64,000 nucleotides of DNA from Blattamonas nauphoetae. Taxonomy: Eukaryota > Preaxostyla > Oxymonadida. The notes under the pieces were generated by a model, which saw nothing but the letters and a program-made list of their open reading frames with translations, made no database searches and was not told the DNA's origin. Made by a program: the position numbers and the translations under genes. Below, in pieces: positions 19,001 through 28,328 of this stretch. Location of the stretch: NCBI GenBank assembly GCA_033064195.1, contig JARBJD010000314.1:1-64000 (forward strand). Direction: 5' to 3'. Position 1 is the first letter of the stretch, and every line of letters begins with the position of its first letter.

Positions 19001-19185
19001 GGATGAATATCAGTTGGTTGATACTTATGGAATACTCGATGAAGACTTGATTCAAGCTCATGATACTGCAAATTGGCAATGATGAGCAGGTGAGAATGAA
19101 GTCAGGATGAAGAGGAAGAAACTTGGAGATATTCTGTGCCCCATCGCTCAACTCGGAGGCGTTTAAACTGAGCTTTATATTTCAT
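16085..19185 (-). CDS. SPX-SLC13-type phosphate transporter
   Basis: A membrane transporter with an N-terminal SPX sensor domain, the layout of yeast Pho87/Pho90/Pho91. I place five exons at 19123-19185, 17392-19065, 17084-17247, 16424-16964 and 16085-16294. The sum is 2652 nt, 883 aa in one frame, and all introns (57, 144, 119 and 129 nt) are GT-AG. The SPX start reads MKYKAQFKRLRVERWGTEYL; the intron after residue 21 falls inside the hallmark W..EYLQYHELE helix. From about residue 416 come 10 or more membrane spans of the SLC13/ArsB type. An SPX domain usually binds inositol pyrophosphates and gates phosphate uptake. The length matches the fungal proteins. Substrate phosphate is inferred from the family. 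Confidence 0.85.
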
Positions 19186-19294
19186 TTCCTATATCGTTGA
19201 TTTTGAGAGGCCGTTCTGTATCGTTCAAATGAAGGGGAGATCAATTGAACCAGTCTTGAAACACACTAATCTTCCTTATCATTTCTAGAAAGAA

Positions 19295-19980
19295 ATGAAT
19301 ATTCAAACAATCCACGATTTAATCCTCCAAACACAAGTTCCTGACACAAATCTCATCAAACAAGCAGAATCAACACTGGCATCTTTGTATAGACAGGACA
19401 GAGATACTTATGTCACAATCTTCATGCAGTGAATCTCTCGCTTCGTCGATGTCATCTTCTGAGATCACATGGATGTTCCAGCTCGTATTTCCGATCATCA
19501 CAGGATACGAAAAGGAATACCAGCACTTTGAGAATTTCACTGGACAGAAGTTTCCCAAACGCGATTATCCAAATATGTTCTCACTCAGCAAGCGACACAG
19601 GCCTTCGTTGAATTTCTGCCTGTTCAACAAGACCCAGACGAAGCCATCTTCTGTCACCGCACGTTTGTTTCACTTCTCGAAAATGGACAAAACCCACAAG
19701 TGGCTGGTCTGGGATTTGGGGAGGAAGAAGGACAAAGTGTTCTTGCGTTTCTTCCAGCGGACAGACACCAACTGAGAAGGCAGCACCGGCCATCACAAAA
19801 ATGCTCATGATTGTTCTGACGATCGTAAAGTCTGATTACGTCAACCAAGAAACGATAGATAAATTGGTTTATATTGGAAATAGGTTGATGGGGGTGGTTC
19901 CAGATGCTGTGAAGCAGGAGATTATCGTCAAATTTGATAGCGACAGACAAACACTTCTTCAAACACTCTTCTCAGGGTGA
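19295..19980 (+). pseudogene. Importin-beta (Kap123/IPO4-like) remnant with internal loss
   Basis: The N-terminus from the ATG at 19295 (MNIQTIHDLILQTQVPDTN, then LIKQAESTLASLYRQ) is a typical first HEAT repeat of importin-beta karyopherins. The region 19575-19980 gives a typical last part: TQQATQAFVEFLPVQQDPDE, AIFCHRTFVSLLEN, then, after a possible 38-nt GT-AG intron (19740-19777), KSDYVNQETIDKLV to the TGA at 19980. Full-length family members have about 1050-1100 aa, but only ~700 bp separates the ends, so the middle ~900 residues are missing and the intervening frame is disturbed. I read it as a decayed, internally deleted copy. A short, re-spliced gene is less likely. Confidence 0.55.
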
Positions 19981-20152
19981 TATAATAAAATCATTTCATA
20001 TGCAAGAAGTATTTGAGGGGTTTGTTTCAATTTGCGTGGATACTGGTGTAATTAAACGTGTTCGTACCAACTAAAACCTCTTCAACTTGTGAATATAATC
20101 TATCGTGGTCAGATCTTCTGAATCGATCGAATTCTGGTTCAGGTTATTTTAA

Positions 20153-22733
20153 ATGAGTGCTATATCACATCCTCACGCCCCAAAAACTGAAATCTTGCAC
20201 GTACAGATGCCATGGGAGGCTCGCGCTGAGGACATTCAACGAAAAGAAAAGTGGTCCGTTCTTGAAAAAATACTCTCTATCAGACCGTTTGGACGAAATG
20301 AATTGAATGTATGATGACAGTTTCTTCGTTTTATTGCATATAATAGGCTGTTCTTACCTTAAATACCAATAAACGCGCCTCCCATCAACTTTTGACTGCT
20401 CCTTCCTCAAAACTTCCAAATGCTTCCTTCAATATTCCAGCAATTATTGAAAATTGTCCCCGTGATGCCATCCGTGGATTCGATGAATATCTCAAGGCCC
20501 TCTCAGAACCAGAACAACAAGCGATCCAAACTGTGTTGCTATCTTTCATGGCAGACTGCTTTTTGCAACTCCGCACACAAATTACTTCTAGTCCATACGT
20601 CTGTGGTCAATATAACACCATCACTCCCCCTTCTCCAAAGACAGAATTGGAGATTCCCTTCTTGATGAAGCATCATGCTCCATCTCCACAATCACGGACT
20701 CCCTCTGCTCCTGCCCCATTCTTTTCCACTCAGATGGTATCAATTTCGAGGATACTCACACCTGGTCTCCTTGCTGGCATGTTCTTCTGCTTCTTCCACA
20801 CTCGCCCTGAAATCATCGAGGCAGAAGCCGGAAATTACAGGTTATTCATGCCCAACACAACTTTTGCCGATCTTCTCGAATACAGCACGCGGGTAATGTC
20901 CTCAAATTCTTCAAAATCGATCTTGCTTTTGGATCAGACCAGCATTGTCTTCAAAAAGAAGGTCCAGCCGACAGCCAAACAACTCGAAAGGAAACAGGCA
21001 AGGAAAGAAGCCAGAAAAAACACACGACAGAGTTGGAAAGAAAAGAAACAGGCCAAACGAGCAGCTATGGAAGCGAGAATGGCAGAAGGCACTTCAGAAT
21101 CGGAAGATCCACAACCGTCGCCTTCCTCTCAAATCACTCCCCCTCACTCTCCCTCGACTTCCACACCATCCCCGGCTGCACCATCCAAACCGACATCGTC
21201 GTCGAAAGTGCACATCCATCCAGCTTCTGTCACTAAATTGAACTGCCTCTTCCATTTCTTCCATCGAGTGCATTCGTCTGGTCCTCTGTCGCGCCAGTTG
21301 GAGGTGCAGCGGAGGTCGATGGACAAGACACCTGATTGGGCAGAGAGCAGGAAGACACTGTGCAGAGTGCTGATTGACATTGATGGGAGAGTGGAGGACA
21401 CGTATGGATGTGACTGGGTTGTTCGTTTCTGTTGGCTTGACGTGGTGATTGAGTCATTCGTTGTCCTTCCATCTTCTTCTCTCTTCTGACCTTCTCTCTT
21501 CTTTTCCTCTTCAGTCCTCCTCACCATTTCAAAGTCGACTTCGCCAACCGCTTTCTTGGTGGAGGAGTTCTTCGTCACGTATGTCTCTCTCATCCTCTCA
21601 ATCATTCTCTCTCACACACACGCACACCCTCCCTTTCATCATCCTCTCACCTTCTCACTCTCGCAGGGTGCTGTTCAGGAAGAGATCCTCTTGTCCATCT
21701 GTCCCGAGGGGTTGATTCCCATGCTCTTTCTGGAAGAGCACTCAGCGAACGAAGCGTCGCTGATTGTCAATGCTGAGCGGTTCTGCCAGTACAAAGGATA
21801 TCAAATGGCGTTTGCCTTCAATGGACCCTTTCATGAGTGTGTTGGAGAGAATGGAGTACTCGTTTGATTTTGAGGAGATGGATGACTTTAGAGTGTTGTG
21901 GGTGATTTCATACTTCTTCTCGTCTCTTCTTGTCATCATTCCCTTCCTCCTCGCAGAGAGCCGGAGAGTGAAGTCAAGTCGCGGATGATTGTGATGGATG
22001 CCACGAACTACAGCGGTCCGCCGACGGGAAGGAACGAGGTGAAGAACCAGTGGAGCAAGACCGCCATCGACAGAGAGTTGAACAAAGTGTGTTAACTGTC
22101 ATCATCATCGGTTTCATCATCTTTACACTGTTTCTCTTATCCCATGTCTTTTCCTCTCGCTCACCCATTATCTATTTTGTCTCTTTTCCTCGCTAGGCTC
22201 TCACAGGCTTCTCTTTCGTCACTCCGGGCGAGTCTCTCTGCACAGGCCACTGGGGATGTGGGGCATACCGTGGCGATCGCGTGATGAAGTTCCTGCTGCA
22301 GTGGATGGCAGCGAGCGAGCAGGAAGTGGGGGAGATGCAGTGGTGTGGGATGGAAGAGAAGGCAGACATCCTTCGAGTGATGTCGCTCGCTGAGCATCTC
22401 GCTCGTTCTCGTTGCACGCCTCGTCCTCGCGATGGTCCGTCGGAAGGAAGTGTGGGAGTGACAGCGCATCATCCAGAGCTGATTGAGGAATACACATCCC
22501 TCTCCCCACCATCCCCACTCTCACCCACCCCAGCCAGCACTCCTCCTGTGACGGTTGGTGATCTGTATCGGGCTCTTCTGGTGTTCTGCCAGCCGTTCAG
22601 CTCGGCAGCTCCGAAAGAAAAGACAAGTCTGAGTGCCGAGGAGAGGAAGGAAGCGTATTTGTCGCGAGTTCAGATCACGCGGCCGAGTGGGCAGGAGCTG
22701 GTGGAGTTTTTGGTGAAGCGATTCGAGCGGTAA
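20153..22733 (+). CDS. PARG: Poly(ADP-ribose) glycohydrolase
   Basis: It removes poly(ADP-ribose) chains from proteins in DNA repair and signalling. Six exons (20153-20308, 20347-21401, 21515-21578, 21667-21836, 21957-22086, 22197-22733) sum to 2112 nt, 703 aa, in one frame. The PARG signature is intact: GGG at residues 419-421 and QEE at 429-431, split by an intron after GGGVLRH. Later come IVNAERFCQYKGYQMAF, IVMDATNY, and TGHWGCGAYRGD, which match the ADP-ribose-binding C-terminal half. Between about residues 230 and 330 sits a Lys/Arg-rich coiled segment followed by a Ser/Pro-rich linker, an insertion relative to canonical PARG. Introns are 38-120 nt. Confidence 0.9.
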
Positions 22734-22975
22734 GGAGCTGTTGAGGTCACTCGAGATTCGGACATGATTCATTTTTGTTGTGTGAAGAGTTGTCTGGCTT
22801 TCAATTCACAATCAGTTCTTATCTGCGCATGTTATCGTTGTTTCTTTTAACGTCATGTGCTAATCACTTTTTGGTTGGACGAGTACTCGATCCTTCCAAT
22901 CACGTCGTGATGTGGATTTGATACAGAATGGAACACTCTTCAGACTCAATTCACTCAGAAATGCATCATTGACAA

Positions 22976-23280
22976 ATGAATCATCATCACTCGTCATACC
23001 GCACACATCCGACTCATCGCTCCTCCTGGATGTGTTTCAGGTTCATTGATTTGATTGATGGTGTGATCACACCCATTGAACTGGTGAGGGCACTTTCTCG
23101 TTCTCGCTATTCACTCATACAATTCGCTAATTTCTTTCATTTTCTTGGAACATTTCACATTCCACCTCAATAATCGGCCAGCTGTGGCAAGAACTAGGTG
23201 ATCCAACATCAAACGAGATGAACCAATTCATGCTGCAACACCTATATTGTGTGTCACCCCGATATCTGCATGTCAAATGA
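22976..23280 (+). CDS. Small EF-hand-like protein (5' end uncertain)
   Basis: Two joined coding stretches, 22976-23083 and 23182-23280, connected by a 98-nt GT-AG intron, give about 68 aa in one frame. The joined segment FIDLIDGVITPIELLWQELG has the pattern of an EF-hand loop and exit helix (D-G, then I, then E-L), but the first two ligand positions are not Asp or Asn. The gene may therefore be a decayed or non-binding calmodulin/centrin-type member. The chosen ATG gives a His-rich N-terminus that looks unnatural, so a further 5' exon is likely. Confidence 0.35.
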
Positions 23281-23408
23281 ACTGAGAAACTCGGTGTTAA
23301 GTTTTTGTGCCTCCGCTTGTAAAACTGAGTGGAATGCACATGGCGAAGGTGGTAATGTTGATGAAAAAAAGATTGCGAAAATTAAAGCGTGCCTGACTTT
23401 GTTCCTTC

Positions 23409-23855
23409 TCAAGGAGCGTTGGCTGGAGGTGCAATCGCATTCAATGGTCGACGATTGCGTCTCGGCACGGCCTGTCCTTGTCTAATCTCGTCTCTGGGCT
23501 CCACACGTTGTTGGTTCATGTATTCCTGCAATTCTCTTTGCTGTTGTTCCACCTGCTCCTGGAGTCTTTCCAGCAATCTTCTTTGTCGGCCCAGCTCCTC
23601 CTGCTGTCGTTTGTTTCTCTTGTACAAATAGACAACTCCCCCAATTCCGACCACGATGACCACGCCTGTTGCAGTCATAAGCACTCCACTCGTCACGGAG
23701 GGCCATGCAATGGATGGCAAAAGAGGAATTTTGTCCTTAACGAAATCCCAGAGCCACTTGATTCCTATGAGGGTGTACTTTCCGATTTTGACCATGGCGT
23801 CTATTTTGTTCGGGTCTAACAAAGATTGAAAAATATCAATGTTCTGTGTGCTCAT
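23409..23855 (-). CDS. Single-span membrane protein with coiled coil
   Basis: 148 aa. An N-terminal helical segment is followed by one transmembrane helix (TATGVVIVVGIGGVVYLY, about residues 61-79), then a long Gln/Glu/Arg-rich coiled coil (about 80-125) and a basic, Pro-rich tail. There is no signal peptide, so it is an internal-anchor protein. The family was not recognised. It diverges from the thiol-hydrolase-like gene at 23926 with only 70 bp between starts, so the two may share a promoter and act on the same membrane. Confidence 0.6.
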   Translation of the reverse strand: MSTQNIDIFQSLLDPNKIDAMVKIGKYTLIGIKWLWDFVKDKIPLLPSIAWPSVTSGVLMTATGVVIVVGIGGVVYLYKRNKRQQEELGRQRRLLERLQEQVEQQQRELQEYMNQQRVEPRDEIRQGQAVPRRNRRPLNAIAPPANAP

Positions 23856-23925
23856 CGAAATTCAGCAATTTCTTCACCCATACCTTGCTTGAGGACACTG
23901 GCAGTTTCTGGAAAAAGTTCATGGG

Positions 23926-24573
23926 ATGATCTATCTCATGCAACCAGAACCACAACGACACACAGATATACCAAACATGCCGGATCAATTCCGCCAATCG
24001 CGAACATATCAAGTCATCGCAGCGACCATTAGTGTCAGAGGCAACACCGTAGGCTCGGGCGTCGTTGATGCAGCTGGCGGTAAACACACCCTCCTCCACC
24101 TCACACCGACGAATGGTGAGAACGTTATTGACAATGTAGAAGGGCTCACTGTGGACTTCAATCCGGCCGGGGTGGGCTTTAGGGTCCAGACATGCAGAGA
24201 GTTCGAGTTGTGGAGCGAAGGGAGAAGAGGACGGTCTTCAATCTCTTTTTTCATCTGTTTTAGGTGCAACGTCTGGGGGCAACATTCGTATGACGTGATT
24301 ATCCAAAAAATCACCGACATGATGAGAGGCGAATACACAGCGGACAACTACAACCTGTTGACGCGGAACTGCCAGCATTTCGTGATGGAGTTGTACGGAT
24401 TTCTGATTGGGACAGAACATGGGGTGCCAATCCCACGCGAGATGATAGATGTGTGCAGTGGAATTTGGAACGCTGGAAAAATGATTATCTGGGGCTTTGT
24501 TTGTGGGATTTTCGGGGCACTCGCGGGATGGGCAGTGATGAGAGTTGGTCGGAGAAGTAATAATAAGAAATAG
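23926..24573 (+). CDS. Papain-like thiol hydrolase (PPPDE/LRAT-like) with C-terminal anchor
   Basis: A 215-aa frame. The block DNYNLLTRNCQHFVMELYGFL (Cys near residue 148) is the nucleophile motif of the NlpC/P60-LRAT and PPPDE groups, which cleave ubiquitin/SUMO-like tails or thioester/amide bonds. HSYDVII lies upstream. The C-terminus has one membrane helix (IIWGFVCGIFGALAGWAVM) and a short basic tail, so the enzyme is probably tail-anchored and faces the cytosol. A GT-AG intron around 24182-24263 is possible, because that stretch (WSEGRRGRSSISFFICF) reads unlike the rest. Deubiquitinase or deSUMOylase activity is inference. Confidence 0.55.
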   Translation: MIYLMQPEPQRHTDIPNMPDQFRQSRTYQVIAATISVRGNTVGSGVVDAAGGKHTLLHLTPTNGENVIDNVEGLTVDFNPAGVGFRVQTCREFELWSEGRRGRSSISFFICFRCNVWGQHSYDVIIQKITDMMRGEYTADNYNLLTRNCQHFVMELYGFLIGTEHGVPIPREMIDVCSGIWNAGKMIIWGFVCGIFGALAGWAVMRVGRRSNNKK

Positions 24574-24627
24574 AGTTGAGAGAGATGAAAACTAGTTCAC
24601 GTCACAGATTCTTGATTGAAGTTGGTT

Positions 24628-24870
24628 TCATTGAAGAGCAATCAATGTGGGATGAGAGAATTGGCACGTGATAACGAGATTTTGAGGCAGTGCCGTTGGG
24701 TATGTCACGGTGCAAGCACATAATCGGGTTAATCGCTCATCGAATGAAGTGTCGTGATTGACACTCAATCCCAGAATATTGACTTGAACAAAGAGCTCAG
24801 TTCGTGAGCAGATGATGGATGCAACCGGGAACGGGGTTATGAGAACGGAGTTATTCTGGACAACGGACAT
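24628..24870 (-). CDS. Hypothetical 80-aa frame
   Basis: An ATG-to-stop frame with protein-like composition and alternating hydrophobic residues, but no recognised motif. It could be an isolated exon or a chance frame. No splice context was found that links it to a neighbour. Confidence 0.2.
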   Translation of the reverse strand: MSVVQNNSVLITPFPVASIICSRTELFVQVNILGLSVNHDTSFDERLTRLCACTVTYPTALPQNLVITCQFSHPTLIALQ

Positions 24871-24889
24871 TTAGAAGTCGATCCGAACC

Positions 24890-25110
24890 CATCATCCACA
24901 GGTCGGATCACCAACTCAGTGGAAGAATGATCGAACGCCGTATTACGTCGTCGAAGATGATGAATCTCACCGTTCTCTCCTTAAAATGAATCCATGTTGG
25001 GATTTTTCACAAGAACAACTTGGGAGAATGTTGTGTGATGGGTTTGACATTGAATCAGAAGAAAGCGAGTTTGAAAGTGGATCAAAAACGGATCAAAAGA
25101 GAGAGGTCCA
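24890..25110 (+). other. Possible exon remnant
   Basis: An open frame continuing past the ATG at 24986 reads RTPYYVVEDDESHRSLLKMN, then CWDFSQEQLGRMLCDGFDIE and an acidic Ser/Glu run, which looks like real protein sequence. Downstream the frame runs antisense into the SPRY-like gene, where it is a shadow. No start or splice partner was found upstream. Confidence 0.2.
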
Positions 25111-25171
25111 CATCATTGTTATATCAAACATTGCACGAAACAAGTGGTCAGTTTGGATCAAGCAAGATTCG

Positions 25172-26718
25172 TCAGGATCGGAGTCGTTTGAGCCACAGCA
25201 CCTCAACAGAATGATTCTCAATGGTGAAACCAGTTGTAATCCCGAGGCAGAGAGGAGAAGGGATGTCGGTGAAGATCCCAGGCTGTTCCTCCTCGTCCAC
25301 AAACAGTCGAGCTTCTCTCGTCCACATATTCACTCGAATCGCTGCTGTCTGTCCAACTCCATCACACTTCTTGTTTGTTCCTTTTGGTTTGAATTCTCCG
25401 TCTTTCCACATCCCTCCACTCCAGAGATTGAAATCACCACCAATCCCACCAACGTGGTTTCCACAATGCTTTTGTGTGGCATCTGCAGGAAGTGGATGTC
25501 TGAGGAAGCCAGGTCCTGAAAAGATGAGAAGAGAGAAGAACACACTCACATTCATAAAAGTGTTTCCACTTGCTCTGATTTTGAGTTCCCACTCTCCCTC
25601 GTCAATCGGATGAGTGAATGCTGTTCTCCAATTCGCTCCAAGTTCAAGTTTCACAATTTGGGTGAGAGTGGCTTGAGTGAGTCTGTGAGCAGTTCTGTCG
25701 AGTGTTTGTAGCGATTCTGTTCCAACCCAAATCGGAACATCGGCCAGTTGCAGTTTCTGTTCCTCCACAATCCGCATCAACCGTTGAATCTCTTTCTCAC
25801 TCTTCACTTTCTCTTTTCTCGCTTCTTCACATTCTTGTTTCATCAGGATTACTTCAGTAGTAAGGTTATCTTTTTCTGCAGCCATCTCTCTCTTCTCTCT
25901 CTCACTCGTCTCCTTCTCGTCTCTCGCCTTTCGAAGGTCTTCTCTCGTTCTCGTCACTTCATGTTTCAGCTTCTCTTTGTCTCGCAGTGCCTGTCCTTTC
26001 TGTTCCTCAACCCGTCTCTGCCTCTCCTCTGCCATCCGCTTCCCTTCCTCCGCACTTCTCATCTTCTCCTCTGCTGACCTCTTCTCTTCTTCTGCTTGTG
26101 CAACTCGATCTGTGAGCACCTTGTTGTGTTTCATCAATTCTGAAGATCGTTGTTCGAAGTCAGAGAACGACTGTGCCATCGTTTGGAATTCTGCGGTTTC
26201 CACAAGCACGAAAGGCCCATCAAGAACAGAATCCAACGTTGCAAGTGAATGTGTGATTCGGAGGCTTCCCTTCTTGGGGAGGGCGGGAGAGCGAGAGAGT
26301 GCTGTGAGGGCGGTGTGGAGAAGTCGTTTGTTCGCCACAGGAACATCCAAATCCGAAACCAATGTCAGAATTCGGGAGATCTCATCCAATAGTCTGCATA
26401 TTGTGGTTTCATCCTTTCCATCCCAATCCCGAATCAGCAGGGGAATCGCATTCCAGTTTGGCGTGTTAACAATCATTGAAACATTTGATCCTGAACTCAA
26501 TAATTCGTCCAACACTGATTGAATCGATATTGGTTTCTATAAAGAAAGAAAAAGAGGTCAGTTCAATTTGCAAAAAGAAGAAACAGACTGTCGCAGTTGT
26601 TGAATCGAATAAAGTGGTATTCTGAGGAGATCCAAAATCACAAAGGAAGTAGAAGAAAGGAGATCATGGAGCGATTACTTGAGAAAGCATGAAATACCTG
26701 ATCAAAATTACCAAACAT
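25172..26718 (-). CDS. Coiled-coil protein with SPRY-like C-terminal domain
   Basis: Exon 1 (26698-26718) encodes only MFGNFDQ. A 161-nt GT-AG intron leads to exon 2 (25172-26536), which starts KPISIQSVLDELL. An N-terminal helical domain is followed by a Glu/Lys/Arg-rich coiled coil (about residues 145-290) and a C-terminal beta domain: NWRTAFTHPIDEGEWELKI, GFLRHPLPAD, WSGGMWKDGE, AIRVNMWTREARLFVDEEEQ, PLCLGITTGF. This fits a B30.2/SPRY-like fold used for protein binding. A 30-nt in-frame GT-AG stretch near 25522-25551 interrupts the beta domain (residues NVSVFFSLLIFSG) and is probably an ultrashort intron. Confidence 0.65.
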
Positions 26719-26737
26719 GTGGATGTCAACGGATCAA

Positions 26738-26767
26738 CTCACAACTATTTTTATCATGAGTTGTGAG
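26738..26767. repeat. Perfect inverted repeat upstream of the SPRY-like gene
   Basis: CTCACAACT (26738-26746) and AGTTGTGAG (26759-26767) are exact inverse copies around a 12-nt AT-rich loop. They begin 20 bp upstream of the ATG at 26718, a position suited to an operator or 5' UTR hairpin. Confidence 0.5.
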
Positions 26768-27162
26768 ATTCACGTTCACATGCTATTCCAGTTTTCTGTG
26801 GAATCATGGAATGATTGATCGTTTATTCATGCATTCATTTGAATTCTGATTTCAATGATGGCTGGTGGAGACGATCTCTCCAAACTTTTTTTTTACTCTG
26901 TTATGGTTCATCAAAATTGTTCTTTTCACGAAGTTGAGCCGTCACCATCAATTACAAATAATCAACTGAAACCACATCCTGGAGATGTGAAAGATTTGTG
27001 CATGGCAAAGGTGTGAAAAACAAAGAGCAAAATTTGGAGGTACGACGGCAATGTTTTCACACATTTAGGAGTTTTAGCAAACAAGTGAAAGTTATGAGAA
27101 AAAAAGGTGAATTTAGATGACATCTCTGTCCCTCTAGGAGACTTGGTTTTCGAGACGAAAAG
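26768..27162. other. Intergenic, no gene seen
   Basis: About 395 bp of AT-rich sequence between the SPRY-like gene's 5' side and the uL16 stop. I see a T9 run near 26886-26894 and an A-run near 27100, and no coding signal. Confidence 0.5.
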
Positions 27163-27971
27163 TTAGTGCCTCAGTTTCTTTTCCATAATGAATGGGTTCT
27201 CCTTGACGAGCTTGCAGTTCACTCCATCCGGGATAATTTTGCCGTCCTTGCGAAGTTGAGCGTATTGGAGTTGAGTGAGCTTCGTGAAGCCCCACTTGTC
27301 AGACACAACAACCTTCTGGCGACCGGGGAATTTCATTGAAGCACGGCGGAGAGCTTCAACGCAGTTTTGTTTGTTCTTTTCGATTGTGCGGATTGAGATG
27401 AGAGGATCGCCAATGTCGACACGGGCAACGAGACCGTTTGGCTTACCCCAGGCACCTCTCATACCTTGCTGCAATCTGTGGGATAATGAAAAGGGGAAAT
27501 AGAACGAGCAAACCTATCGGCACCGGCACATGAAAGCATCTTGTTGATGCGGATGACGTGAAATGGATGCGCACGGATGCGAAGGTGATAGGCATCTTTG
27601 CCGGCAAATTTGGTCATATATTTGTTGGCGGCAACACGGGATGCTTCGAGGGCCTCACTGGTGATTTGCTCCTTCTCAAGAGAGAGAAGGTGCACACAAA
27701 GGGGGAAATCATCCACTGAAGCCTTCTTGCGGCCAAGATCGAAGGTTCTGATCTTAGGATCTGGCACTCCACGGTTGAAACGAGATTTGGGGAATGGGCG
27801 ATTCTTTTGGTAACGATAGCAACGTGCAGGTCCTAGAAAAAAAAGATAGTGAATTTGATGACCACCGGAACAATGATTGAATGAAAATAAGAGAGAAAAA
27901 TGGCGAATAATCACATGCATGAACAAATTAGAACCAGAAGAACAGATTTTATTGTGCATACTTCTTCCCAT
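27163..27971 (-). CDS. RPL10: Ribosomal protein uL16 (L10), large subunit
   Basis: Three exons (27962-27971, 27514-27832, 27163-27475) sum to 642 nt, 213 aa, the usual length of eukaryotic uL16. Exon 1 is just 10 nt and encodes MGR plus one base, then comes the invariant R-P-A-R-C-Y-R-Y. Other signatures are [50 protein letters not shown] and [14 protein letters not shown]. Introns are 129 and 38 nt, GT-AG. The protein sits at the large-subunit core near the peptidyl-transferase and tRNA sites. It shares a 357-bp divergent promoter region with the USP gene. Confidence 0.97.
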
Positions 27972-28328
27972 TTAGACTTGAATTTCAATGCCCATAAAAT
28001 GGCCTTTTTGTGGAAATGCGGCTTTGGTCTGAATTACTGTTTTAGCGTCAGATTTTACTTTATCTTTTTATTATATGACTGTTTGGAAATACGGTTTGGA
28101 CAATAAACGCCTATGCGAGTCTATGCACATCCATTCTGAAAAGCTTCGAAACTTGTCTGGTATTGTATAATCTGTGATCTACCATGATGAATAGCTTTGA
28201 ACCTGAGCATCTTCTCGCATTCAGTTCATCTCACCGCCTTTTCCATCGGTTCTTCTGGAAAAAAAACTTGAGAATTTTGTTGTGGTTGCTCATTCATAAA
28301 ACAAGATTTCTGGGGATCAATCGGCATC
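27972..28328. promoter_or_regulatory. Divergent promoter region uL16 / USP
   Basis: A 357-bp AT-rich gap between the two divergent starts. No shared motif was identified with confidence. AATAAA-like and A-run sequences occur near 28100 and 28260. Confidence 0.4.

Noticed and set aside
23249-23485. Plus-strand 78-aa frame before the membrane protein
   Set aside because: It overlaps the end of the EF-hand-like exon and then runs antisense to the coiled-coil gene, with no motif.
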